Assembly: GCA_958299035.1 (NCBI GenBank)
Contig: CATQJL010000316.1
Span: 5,358,674 to 5,422,673, forward strand
Origin: Cylicocyclus nassatus
Taxonomy: Eukaryota; Nematoda; Chromadorea; Rhabditida; Strongylidae
Length of the DNA stretch: 64,000 nt
Direction of reading: 5' to 3'
Part shown: positions 1 to 9,186 of the stretch, piece after piece
Layout: each line of letters starts with the position of its first letter
Numbering within the stretch: the stretch's first letter is position 1
Notes under the pieces: model-generated
Told to the model about the DNA's origin: nothing
Database searches by the model: none
The model's input: the letters and a program-made list of their open reading frames with translations, nothing else
Program-made: the position numbers and the translations under genes

Positions 1-427
1 TGCTTAATTCAAATAAAATTCCAAACCCACGTTTGTGGGCTAGAAGAAAGCATGCTAGTTAGCGTGTAATTTCTTCACTGTCAGATCTCTCTAAGCCTCC
101 TACTCCAAACCTCCAAAAAATTATCAACCCTGTTTCTCAGCTGCTGATATAGGTGTGTTGATGAATGGCGAATTCGACGATGACTGGTTCAAAGCATTAG
201 ATGGAAAAGGAAGGATTAAGGTACGATTAAGATAAATCGACTAAGAATGAGTGATGGCAAAAACACATCTTCAAATCTTTGGCCGGTGACAACTCCGCCA
301 TTATCTTGAGGCGCACTCAAGTTGATCTTACTGCGCCATAGCGCAACATCAACCGAGTTACTGTAAAGGGTGGACGTCATTGACATTTGTGTGGGTTTTG
401 TCAAAAGGATGAAGATATGCTATTTAA
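1..427. other. Start of A segment, no gene recognised
   Basis: Matches 28538-28960 and 55229-55648 with scattered substitutions and small indels. No reading frame is shared intact by the three copies. I see no RNA gene here. Confidence 0.5.
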
Positions 428-761
428 AGGCACCGTCCACCCAGATTTTCGACCTCCAAGTTTTTGTCGTTTCAGGGCCTTCTCATGTTCCTGATTCCGA
501 ATATGAAGTCGAAAATGCTGGAAAACCCCAACAATCCCCGTTCCGGAGAACCGACAGGCCGGTTTTCGGAACGGTGATTGGATGGGCGCGCACAAATGGG
601 CGGGCATGGATGGGAGTCCTCGTGCATCTCCGCATTTCGAAGCGATTTTCCCGCTTCCAAAGCGGCATTTTGCTCCGCGACTTGGGCATTGGATTGATAA
701 GGGGCCCTAGTATTATCTGTGCCAAAAGCTTAACACCCTCAACTTAGGGTGGACGGTGCCT
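428..761. mobile_element. 334-bp TIR element (MITE), private to unit 1
   Basis: Perfect terminal inverted repeats AGGCACCGTCCACCC / GGGTGGACGGTGCCT flanked by TAA on both sides. Units 2 and 3 have the uninterrupted sequence at this place. A 3-bp duplication would fit PIF/Harbinger, but no transposase is present, so the family is a guess. A GC-rich internal inverted repeat lies at about 537-577. The open frames inside are by-products of the element. Confidence 0.75.
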
Positions 762-1626
762 TAAACCAGCAGGGACATAGTTCAAGACCGGCTGGTGCTG
801 TTCTTTTACTGTCACCGGCCAATTATTAATATTAATCACTGAATCGATGATGTTGCCATCAAAAGTTTGGCCCCTTGCAAAAGGGGATATAGAACGAGGG
901 GGCGATATTTCAAATTGATTTCCATAGAAAACGATTTTTGGAAATAAGCAGATTTCTTTCGAACAACTTTTCAAGAAATATAGATTTGAATGGGAAATCC
1001 CTCTGCACCAAAAATAATAACCTTGATTCTCATCCTTGCTGCAATCAGCTGTTCATTGATACTTTCTTCTCCCACACCCGCAAAACAGCCATTTTTTCGC
1101 TGATTCTGTACACACTATTATGTCACTTCACGTGTTACTCACAAGTAACAAATCACGAAGCATTCTTATACACGAAGGATTGCTCGCTACAAACCTCAAA
1201 ATATTCGCAAAGACCCTCAGTTCAGATCATCTAAACTGGGCGAGCGTTACTGCGGGCCTTTGCAAAACTCTTTGTCTCTCACTATATAGGACGGGGTTCC
1301 AGCTCAGTCTAGCACGTCCTTCTGTCCAGTCTTTATTTCATCTAATTCAAAGATGTAGAATTAGTATTGATTTGCTATACAGAGCTGAAGAGAAGTGGCC
1401 GATTTCTGTGAAATTCGTATTGCTCGTAAGTGCAAAGAATGAGACAGCATTCATGGCGAGTTGTTTCCGATGTGTTTACCGTTATAATCGTCGCCGAGGG
1501 CAACAGAGAATTGCTAACATTATGAAAATAGCCAGAAACCAAGCATCTGACTTTGTTTGATCTTACAATTAGCTGGGCATATGTCGAGATTGGAGGCCGC
1601 TAACTTATTCATTTGGGAGACCCTTC
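762..1626. other. A segment, unproven small ORFs
   Basis: Aligns with 28963-29920 and 55649-56620. Units 2 and 3 have about 110 extra bases after the CACTTCAC motif. A frame at 1120-1560 (146 codons) is matched by 100-codon frames at 29490-29792 and 56186-56488 until a one-base indel shifts them apart. A hydrophobic signal-like start in unit 2 (near 29213) lacks its ATG in units 1 and 3. I take this as non-coding or decayed. Confidence 0.4.
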
Positions 1627-1667
1627 TAGTACTTACTTACTTACTTAGATACTTAGATGGCCCGGCT

Positions 1668-1951
1668 TCACGTGACGTGCAGGCCCCAGCTCAGAAGTTT
1701 CCATTTCTCCCTGTCCCTCGCTTCCGACATCCACGATCTTCTTAGCTGACGTCGGTGGCTGCGTCCACGAGTTCCAGGCGCAGAAATCGTATCCAGCTGA
1801 TTTCTCAGCTGGTCCATCCGTTCCACGAACACGTCTGCCCATCTTGTTGGAGGTCTTCCTCGGGGACGTTTTGCTTCGCGAGGAATCCACTCCGATATTC
1901 TTAGTGTCCATCTGTCGTCTGTTCTTCTCATAATGTGACCGGCCCATTGAT
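1668..1951 (-). pseudogene. RTE reverse transcriptase fragment, C-terminal piece
   Basis: Begins WAGHIMRRTDDRW, passes through KRPRGRPPTRWADVF and ends ARDREKWKLLSWGLHVT before a stop codon. This is the conserved C-terminus of RTE-type retrotransposon proteins. It joins in sense to the middle piece across the 3.1-kb insertion. Confidence 0.85.
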
Positions 1952-2170
1952 CATAGTTGCGATAGGGGGAGTGATAGATCTTACCCCCTTCACTTTGAAA
2001 CCAAACTCCCGATGACTCCCTTCACCTGGGCTGAGATTGGTATTGTACTCTGAGAATATGATAAAAAACGTTATTAAAAGGTTTTGCAGGCTAAGTACCT
2101 CAAACAACAAGCACACTCATAAATTTACTAAAGAAACGGTATATATATTCATTTATATTATTTATTTATC

Positions 2171-2880
2171 CTCGTAGCATTTTGGAGAGCAGAAAGTGAG
2201 GACACAAAATCAGTTAATTTTTGAAGCACATAAAACCCCTCATATCTCGCGGCACAGAAGACCTAGAAAAAATTCGGCAGTCTAGGTCGATTCTCCATGA
2301 TCTCAGCTTTCGAATGGTGTACAGCATATTAGGGCTTCTTTGCTTCCCGGCTCTAAAAATCATTTGCTCCGGTACCGATAAAAGCCAATACATTGGTGGA
2401 GCCGGATTGGAGCAAGCTAATAGTAAATATCTCCACCCCATTTTTGAAAACTGGTCTGTTTTTTCACCCAGCAACCTATATACCATTCGAAAGCTCAGGA
2501 AAAGGGGATTCGATCTAGACTGTCGACTTCTTTCTAGCCCCCCTCTATCGAGAGATACACCGCATTTTATCTGAAAACATGGTCATTTTCAACAGCAGAT
2601 TTCTGCCAAAGAAAGACCTAATCACTGCTAATTATCTATCTGTATTAAAGAGCAAGTCTTCATTAACAAAGTAGACCGTCGACTTTCTCGTAGCATTTAT
2701 TTGGAGAGCAGAAAGTGAGGGCACAAAATCATTTAATTTTTGAAGCACATGAAATCCCTCATATTTCGCGGCACAGAAGACCTAGAAAAAAGTCGATGGT
2801 CTATGTCGAGGTATACAGCATGTTAGAGCTTCTTTGCTTCCCGGCTCTAAAAATCATTTGCTTCGGTGACCCGTGAAAGC
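2171..2880. repeat. Direct and inverted repeats inside the 3.1-kb element
   Basis: About 190 bases starting CTCGTAGCATTT at 2171 recur directly at 2687-2880, including GAAGCACAT and CGGCACAGAAGACCTAG. In addition 2221-2345 and 2465-2575 are diverged inverted copies: both strands encode LYTIRKLR followed by LDCR. No gene is inferred. Confidence 0.6.
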
Positions 2881-3616
2881 CCACACATTGTATAGATCGT
2901 CCCGAAAGTTTTTGCGCACGATTTTCAAAAATTCATAACTTTCGATTTTTCCGGCCGATTTGACTGCTTTCATTTTTATTTGAAAGGATAAGTCATGCTC
3001 TTTATAATGACATCTCAGCTGCTTAGTAATGATCATCTGTTACATAGATAGAAGCTCAAAACCAAAATCACTCAAAATTTGAATTTTTGTGTAGGGTCAT
3101 AAAAATCAGAAACTTGCAACAAAAATTGGAGCAGTCGGTATTATAGGTTTTTTCACCAGCTCTTTCTAACGGTACAAAGTTTGCTCTGATTGAGCGTCTC
3201 CATGAAAAGTTATGATTTCCGGTAAAAAATGTGCTATGGATTGACATCGTTATCAGCACTAACGGGATCGTGAGCGAACGCGTCTATTTGAGCGTCCTTA
3301 TCGTTGTTATATGTTTATGTTTTTTTGGTAAAAAATGCGCTTTTGATTGACAGTTATGCCATCACTGTTAGCGCACACTCAAAAAACTATGGGAGATTGT
3401 AAATTTCCACACCTTCACACAAAAACCTGCCCATTTCTGAAATCTATACTCTGTAAATCTAGTGCTGAAGAAGGTCACTTTCACGAAAACGCTCTAGACT
3501 CACCTTACCTAATTTGTAGAGAAGGTGGTTGGGTTCAATGAATCAAAAACTTTAAAACATCCAGAAGAATAACATGTTAATAATTTATCCCTCAATGTTT
3601 TGGAAAGGTTGGCAGT

Positions 3617-4770
3617 TTGAAGAGGAAACGGCAGGCAGAATACTTTACAAAATCGCAGATGACTCGCATGTGTTCCAGTTCAATAGCGAGGCAGAAGGAG
3701 AATCTTACGCCGACGAAAATGTTGTCGATTGATACAGAGTTGACAATTGAGCGAAACTCTCCGATTTCCTACACAAGGAATCCAAGCAGATTGCCTAGTT
3801 TCAATGAGGAAAAGTCCAAAAGTCCATTGCTGATCTTCAGGTTGCTGAAGATTTCAAGGCTGCTAAATTCACAACATGGATATGAACAAAAGGAAGGTGT
3901 TAGTACAAAGCATAGTTACTGCACTTAGGTCCCGGCTGGAGTGCGAACCCAACTCTGTAATTTATGCTTTTGGAAGTTATTCGCCTTGTGACATTATGAC
4001 CTATGATATTGAAAAAAAAGCAACGCGCAGCATAGTATCTACTTTTTTTCGGCTATTCCGCAGATGCTGTTGAAGAAGAAGTTGAGCAGCTTTCTCGTCA
4101 GTTAACAGGAAGTATGCCAGAGGAGGTGAAGCCAGAGTTCGAAAAGGCCCAAAAAAGTATGCACTATTTCCTTCTCGTGTTGCGAAAGCATATGCGATCT
4201 GGCTCTTTTCTCATTACTTACCGCAAAAATCTGATGGACTTACTAGCAAAGCTAGTTTCCATTCCGACTAGCACGGCAGAGGTGAAAAAAGAAATTTTCT
4301 ATCTACTCTGTTATCAGAACACAATGCAGAAGTCGTACAACGATAGAGCATCTAAGCAAACACTTAAGATTTGTCAACCTCTACTAAACACATTGTTATC
4401 TAAAAACTTCATTTAAAGGATTGGTATAAGTGGTCCAGACAGGCTGTTACCGCATGACTTTTTGAAATATCCTTAAAGTTGGTATGAAGAAACTGGTCAC
4501 CTACCTGCTGACTTTCTGATGCTACCAGAGGGCCAGGAAAAAAATCACAAATGTGCTTAGAAGAAGAAAAAAGTTTCAAATCCATTTTTGACTTAGAACG
4601 CTTTGCACGCAATTCTACTTCCATTTCGATGACCTTTTGAAGGAAGAAGAAGATTTTTCAGGCACCGAATTTGTTGTCTCTGACGTTAGCGATAGTGATA
4701 TTGTTGATGATGATGCGCAGGAAATGAAGTTTTGCCTAACTTGTACATCTTTTGGGATAAACCTTATTGC
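3617..4770 (+). pseudogene. Unrecognised decayed ORF inside the 3.1-kb element
   Basis: Coding-looking segments follow in + order but in shifting frames: an acidic segment containing GRILYKIADDSHVFQFNSEA at about 3617-3730, VQKSIADLQVAEDFKAAKF at about 3815-3872, a segment from EEEVEQLSRQL through MPEEVKPEFEKAQKSM to LLSKNFI (stop) at about 4070-4416, and an acidic tail EEEDFSGTEFVVSDVSDSD near 4640-4700. I do not recognise the family. It may be a dead transposase, a second element protein or a captured host gene; short introns are an alternative to frameshifts. Confidence 0.4.
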
Positions 4771-5046
4771 TTTTTCTTTTTTTTGTTGATGCAGTGAAAC
4801 GGGAGCACAGATCTTTATAACAAATTTCTTTAAAATTTTTAAATTTCTTTTGAAAATTTTTGAATTTTTTTTCACTTTTTTGCCTAAATAAGGTACAAAT
4901 TAGAGCTTTTCATACCACGCTTTCTTACCATTTCTCTCCCCCCCCCTAGACTCACATACCCCCTTCACCCTGGAAGGTCGGAAACAGCCGAGACCCCCTT
5001 CACCTGGGGAGATCCCGGCTCCCCCTATCGCACCTATGCCATCGAT

Positions 5047-5174
5047 GCTTCGCTTTCGCAACATAATCCGCTGGGTCACGAAGACGGGACATTCTCCTCA
5101 TATCCGTACTGCGAAGTCCGACGAGATGTTGTTTGTGTCGGGTCATCTTTAGAAGACTACGCTCTAGCGCTCTG
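5047..5174 (-). pseudogene. RTE reverse transcriptase fragment, middle piece
   Basis: The - strand translation RALERSLLK...VGLRSTDMRRMSRL...AKAKHRW continues directly from the piece at 5735-5940 once the 558-bp element is ignored. It ends at the 8-bp target site of the element at 1952-5038. Confidence 0.8.
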
Positions 5175-5732
5175 CTCAGATAACCGCCGGGGGCAGGCGG
5201 CCATGCGAATTTTGAGCAAGCGCGCACCGGAAAAAAAGTTCGTTGATTTTTTGCGGCCCGCTTGCAGAAATTTGGAAGAAAGGTAGCGAAATTAAAGACG
5301 AACGCTTGAAGAACAACCGCGGTTTCTTTATGGATTAGCTGCGGCGCAGTGGCCGCATTCTCGCGGACTTTCCGCGAGAATATGCAAGAATTTCGGGGGC
5401 CGCACGGTCCTTTGTGGAGGACCGCGCAACCCCCAAGTACTTTCCGCTGAGAGAAAGTACCTCAAACTTGAGTAATTAAACCAACGGTGACACCTCTGCC
5501 ACACAGTCTTACCTGCGCTCGACGTACGCCCGAAAACGCCTAAAAAGAGTCCGAGCGCTTGCTGAAAGTTTGGCCAGCGCTTGCTGAATGAAATTATTTG
5601 CCGAGCGCTTGCAAAAAACGCTGTATTGCTGCCCGCTGGCAGAATATGCGACCGTAAAGGAAGTGCCGCCCGCTGAAGGTTTGGCCACGCCCCAAAATTC
5701 TGCTGACCGCCTGCCCCCGGCGATTATCTGAG
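5175..5732 (-). mobile_element. 558-bp TIR element carrying a spliced-leader RNA gene
   Basis: Ends are 26-bp inverted repeats with one mismatch, starting CTCAGATAACCGCCGGGGGC (5175-5200) and matched by 5707-5732. It lies in the RTE frame with a 2-bp TG/CA at both junctions: removing the element plus one CA joins LRTTH to RALERS without loss of frame. Inside are the spliced-leader RNA gene at 5350-5482 and, upstream of it on the - strand, three copies of a CAAGCGCT motif at about 5560-5610. No transposase. I know of no named TIR family with this cargo. Confidence 0.75.
5350..5482 (-). ncRNA. Spliced-leader (SL1-type) RNA gene
   Basis: The leader is 5461-5482 read on the - strand: 22 nt, identical to nematode SL1 except T for C at position 12. 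It is followed at once by a GT donor (5459-5460). Downstream come a perfect 8-bp hairpin (5438-5460), a GC-rich hairpin with a GGGGG/CCCCC base (5395-5434), the Sm-like site AAATTCTTG (within 5381-5394) and a perfect 10-bp terminal hairpin (5358-5380). This order of leader, donor, stem-loops I and II, Sm site and stem-loop III is that of nematode SL RNAs, which donate the leader to mRNA 5' ends by trans-splicing. The 3' end is approximate. It lies in a transposon-like element, so it may be a functional variant or a mobile pseudogene. Confidence 0.82.
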
Positions 5733-5734
5733 TG

Positions 5735-5940
5735 TGGGTGGTCCTCAAAGCTTTCGAAGTGGCGACGGTGTCGGGCCAAGTCTCAGCTGCGTAACAGAGC
5801 GCCGGGAGAACGGTTGAGTCGAACAGGTGGGCACGAAGCTCCGGGTCCGTCAGTTGGTCTGTGGCTTCCTTCAGAGGCCCGAAGGCGGCTCAGGCTGCTC
5901 TTCTTCTCCTGTCAAGTTCTTCCCTCAAGTCGTTCTTCAA
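5735..5940 (-). pseudogene. RTE reverse transcriptase fragment, upstream piece
   Basis: The - strand translation runs from a basic ELDRRRRAA stretch through FGPLKEATDQLTDPELRAHL to LCYAAETW and ends at LRTTH, where the nested element begins. This is the region downstream of the polymerase core in RTE proteins. One in-frame TGA replaces the expected Trp after RRRRAA. Decayed and 5'-truncated. Confidence 0.8.
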
Positions 5941-5944
5941 GAGA

Positions 5945-6403
5945 ACCCTTCAAATAAGCATTCCTTTATTGGTAAATCGACACTTATTGTTATTTCCAAA
6001 AGTCAAATCTGCAGACCATTTATTGTAAAGGTGATTGAGATTTACCACTGAATAAGTCTGTCCATTTTCAAAATGTGGTTCAATAAAAGGGATCCGTAGA
6101 ATTTTGAAACTGAGTTTGGATTGTTTTTTGTGCATTGAGGTGTTTATCTGAGTTCTAAATGTATGGTCTATAGCTGCTTAAAAAGTGTAAAATGACTCTT
6201 TACAATACATGCTGCCAAATACTTTATGCATGAAACATTCACGCAAATAAACATGGGAGGTCAGGAGACATTGCATGAAATTTTGAAAAAAGAACGTTTG
6301 CAGAATAAACAATCATCAAAAGAGGAAGATTTGGAAAGCCATGTGAAATACTTTGAAGATTAAGTAACCATGAGCAGTGTCTCCATGTGTATCGTATTGC
6401 CCT
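5945..6403. other. A segment downstream of phospholipase gene 1
   Basis: Collinear with 29930-30428 and 56627-57125. Contains the 3' flank of the - strand phospholipase gene. No other gene seen. Confidence 0.5.
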
Positions 6404-7904
6404 TTACTTGCGGCATTGCGGCTTTCTGAAGGGTACAGGGGGTATAAACCCAGTACTCTTCCAGCATTGAGCACATTCATTGTCACATTTGCAAAGAGCC
6501 GCTGCGCAACCGGTGTTCGTAGCTAAAGAAAGGATACCAGACGCCAAGCTAGATTATATCAACTGATATAACAAAAATGTAAATGCAGATTTATGTTGTG
6601 GAGATTGTGCTGAATGGGATCGCCCCACTTATCTCATTTTTGTTCTTATCATCTCGTTCTGAGTTAGTTAGTTCCGCGAAACAAAATTATTTAGCGCTCG
6701 GTGACGGAAACTGAGAGCACTTATTGCTGCATCAAATGACAAGGATTGAAGTGAAGAAAGAATGCAACCGAATATTGTTCTAACTTTCAAAGTCATTTTA
6801 GTTTTTCACGTCACCTCACTTAATACTTTTAATATTTGATGGGCTGCAAATCTTGACAAGCAAAACCACTCAATCCGCTTTGTGCGACCGGTTCAACTTT
6901 TTTAGAGGCACAAATAGCTATGAGCTTATGATATCTTCCAGCTTCTATTTCCTAGTCCTCCTTGTCACGCCTTGGATGACTTGTAGGCAGCGGCTCGTAG
7001 AATGGCAACTTTGGAATATTTATTGTTCTCGGCTTCCCTGGATGACCTAAGTCCAAGAATGTGCTTTGCAGCTTCAAATTATAGCAATAACCTGCTTTTC
7101 CAGACGTGAAAAGTGCTATTTGGGCGGACGGTGTATGCCTGCCCTCTAGAGCGCGATTGGCTCATGAGTGGCGATGACGTACCCATCCACGCGGCAGTTG
7201 GATTGTTGGCTGCTGCAGTCCAAAACTATGCTTTGTAGCCAAAAGATACCAATAACCCACTTTCTGGAAAAGTGGGTTATTGGTATCTTTTGGCTACAAA
7301 GCATAGTCTTGGACTTAGCTCATTCAGGGAAATAGTACAATAAATATTCCAAAGTTGTCATTCACCGAGCGGCTGCCTTTGAGTGGGAGAATTGCGATAA
7401 TCAGAGCAGGGAGGCGTATTTTCCGAAAAGAAAAATCTGAGAATGCGTGCATTTAGCCCGATATCACTCAAAGGCTACTCACGGCTACATACGGCCTGCT
7501 TGTTGACACAATTCCACTTGTACGAACGGGAATACCTCTCCCCTGGGTTGCATATACCGCTACTCACAGCCCTACCGTAGCATTGATCAAGATTAAAGCA
7601 GCAGCTAGAAGTGATCTTTCATGAATATGACTGCGAATTTGGGACTGGTAGTTTACTTACCTGTCAACGGCATCGATTGGTGTACCCAAACCATCTGTGC
7701 GGCACCAGCATCCATAACCGTACAATCTCTAAAAAGCATGAAATTTTTGAGCAGAATCGTCAAGATGGTGAAACTTACCCGGGCCGAGTACCCCACCACG
7801 CATTCGGTTAGGGAATTGATATCACGCAGCGCAAACTGCGCAGCAGCATGGTGTTGTGGCACGACTACGTAGACCAACGAGAGCAGAACTAGAACGATGT
7901 ACAT
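6404..7904 (-). CDS. Secreted phospholipase A2-like protein, predicted catalytically dead (unit 1)
   Basis: Four exons: 7779-7904, 7661-7728, 7483-7604 and 6404-6522. All splice sites are GT-AG and the phases agree; the product is 144 residues. Residues 1-17 form a signal peptide. Exon 2 gives the calcium-loop region YGCWCRTDGLGTP, where functional enzymes have Gly at two positions now Arg52 and Asp54. Exon 3 gives CCFNLDQCY, with Leu70 in place of the catalytic His (CTT for CAT/CAC); the neighbouring Asp71 and the later Asp119 (CKCD) remain. Cysteines are kept and there is no stop or frameshift, so the protein may persist as a non-enzymatic ligand, as known for other secreted PLA2 paralogues, or be an early pseudogene. 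Intron 3 (6523-7482) holds a long hairpin. Confidence 0.85.
7219..7312. repeat. 45-bp-arm hairpin in intron 3 of phospholipase gene 1
   Basis: Arms 7219-7263 and 7268-7312 pair at 44 of 45 positions around a 4-base loop. It sits inside a larger foldback sequence whose arms are also seen in units 2 and 3 (31046-31440, 57744-58139). The tight loop arises only in unit 1, through a local inverted duplication. Confidence 0.85.
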
Positions 7905-7943
7905 GTTCTATGACAACAAAGTGAAGAGCAAAGTGATACACTC

Positions 7944-7953
7944 CTTATTTATT
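7944..7953 (-). promoter_or_regulatory. Degenerate TATA-like box of phospholipase gene 1
   Basis: About 40 bases upstream of the ATG the - strand reads AATAAATAAG, where units 2 and 3 read AATATATAAG. The base change weakens the TATA match in the copy that also lost its active-site His. Confidence 0.4.
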
Positions 7954-8228
7954 GAGCGATGAGAACAAGTTACTAGACGTCCCATTAGTCATCCTTTATG
8001 ATAAGCGGATTTGAAGGGATTTCGCGGTTGTCGCAGAAGAAATCGTCTTATATGTTGCGCACTGAAGTCAGACCATCTGTACTGCTGCCTCCGATAATCT
8101 TTTGTGCCGAGGAAGAATCATGCTTTAGGGAATGACTTAGCACGAATCAGTGGGACCCATGTCTTCCAATGCCTAGTCATCCCCTCCATGCAAACTTAAG
8201 CCTTGGGCAGAGTTCAGGCCATTTTGTC

Positions 8229-8402
8229 GCCTCCTCTCTAAACAAGACAACAGTTACAAGTCCATTGCATGCCAATCATTTTACATCTCAGTTGTGATAG
8301 TTATTCCTGATTAGTTGTGTGAGAAAACTATCACAACCGAAATGCAAGACGGTCGGCATGTAATGGACTCGTAACTGTTGCCCTGTTGGAGAATCGCGAG
8401 GC
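8229..8402. repeat. Hairpin of segment B (copy 1)
   Basis: About 80-base arms around a short loop. The stem base is GCCTC...CGAGGC and the apical part GTTGTGATAGTT / AACTATCACAAC. The same hairpin occurs at 15296-15468, 32271-32448, 40869-41045 and 58970-59147. It could be a foldback MITE or a structured RNA; nothing shows transcription. Confidence 0.8.
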
Positions 8403-8781
8403 GATGAAACCGCTGAAAACTCCGCCCGAGGCCTTGCACAATTGACTCTTTTTTATTTCATGGAGAAACAGTTAATGAACCTCATTCTCTTTCATTAGTT
8501 AAGTTTGTAGATTTTCATTCTCTGCAAGGACCGGCATTGACAATGTGGCATATAGCTAGAAGAAAGCTGTGTTTCTGCAAAACCTTCAATGCTATTATGA
8601 TTAGTACAGCATTGATCTTTTTATGAATATTATGCCCTTACTCTGGAAATCCAAAAAACGGTGAGATTCTCCAATAATCTTCGACTTAATGGAAGCAACT
8701 GTCATAGAAGGATACAAAGCACATTAGGTTGATCCTGTGGCAAAGTCGCAAGAAATCACATGGTAGTAATAAGCAGCATTA

Positions 8782-9186
8782 ATGAGGTTGTTGGCAATGA
8801 CGAAAACACCAAAATCCGACTTAAAAGACAATTTGCTCAAAAAAATAAGCATCTTTTTGAGTCAGAAGACTGTATTAATTTTTAGGCCAAGAGAAGATGA
8901 AATAAGCGTATTTGCAAATAAAATAAAATTGGGGCACGCCTTTACTGCGCCTTGGAACGCTGATTCCCTATCTGTCTTCAATCTGAGCGGTTCTCCAATG
9001 AAACGTTGTGACGCTTCTAACATCAAAATATGCACTCAACCTTCCTATTTGATAAAAACAGCATTGCAAGCAAAAAATATTATGGTAGGCAAGGATAACC
9101 TGGTTCAATTGAGTCTGTTCAAAATTCCAGTTTCAACTATTTTGATGCGCCCACCTTGCAAAACCGACGCGAAAAAAAGCTCATAG
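8782..9186 (+). pseudogene. Decayed ORF of segment B, copy 1 (134 codons)
   Basis: Longest version of a frame found in all five B copies, with core RPREDEISVFANKIK, later GSPMKRCDASNIKICTQ. In the same frame after the stop there is a Ser-rich stretch PSPESVSADSESS. An upstream frame INEVVGNDENTKIR looks equally coding-like, so this may be exons of a dead gene. Family not recognised. Frame breaks differ among copies. Confidence 0.35.

Larger units (their letters stand above)
1952..5038. mobile_element. 3.1-kb DNA transposon with 8-bp TSD (P-like or hAT-like)
   Basis: Termini CATAGTTGCGATAGGGGGAG and, reverse-complemented, CATAGGTGCGATAGGGGGAG. Flanking 8-bp duplication CCATTGAT (1944-1951) / CCATCGAT (5039-5046) interrupts the RTE coding frame exactly. 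Subterminal direct motifs CCTTCACTTTGA and CCTTCACCTGGG lie near the left end, with CCTTCACC motifs near the right end. A second element with the same architecture sits at 61380-62863. TIRs starting CA plus an 8-bp TSD fit P or hAT superfamilies; no transposase motif is recognised, so the superfamily is unresolved. Confidence 0.78.
1627..5940 (-). mobile_element. 5'-truncated RTE-type non-LTR retrotransposon with two nested insertions
   Basis: Read on the - strand, the pieces 5735-5940, 5047-5174 and 1668-1951 give consecutive parts of the C-terminal region typical of RTE reverse transcriptases: a segment ending LFDSTVLPALCYAAETW, then RALERSLLK and RDPADYVAKAKHRW, then AGHIMRRTDDRW and KRPRGRPPTRW. 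The 3' end is a short (TAAG)n tail at 1627-1650, as RTE elements have. Probable target duplication: GAGACCCTTC at 1617-1626 and GAGAACCCTTC at 5941-5951. Units 2 and 3 lack the insertion. It is split by an element at 5175-5732 and another at 1952-5038, and has an in-frame TGA where a Trp is expected. Confidence 0.88.

Noticed and set aside
1120..1560. 146-codon frame in segment A
   Set aside because: Frame is not maintained in units 2 and 3 (one-base indel) and no domain is recognisable.
1627..1660. (TTAC)n / TTAG tract as telomere-like repeat
   Set aside because: It is a short TAAG tail at the 3' end of the RTE element; no TTAGGC array is present anywhere in the window.
2221..2574. 117-codon + frame and 90-codon - frame as overlapping genes
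   Set aside because: They are the two strands of an inverted repeat within the 3.1-kb element, sharing LYTIRKLR in mirror positions.
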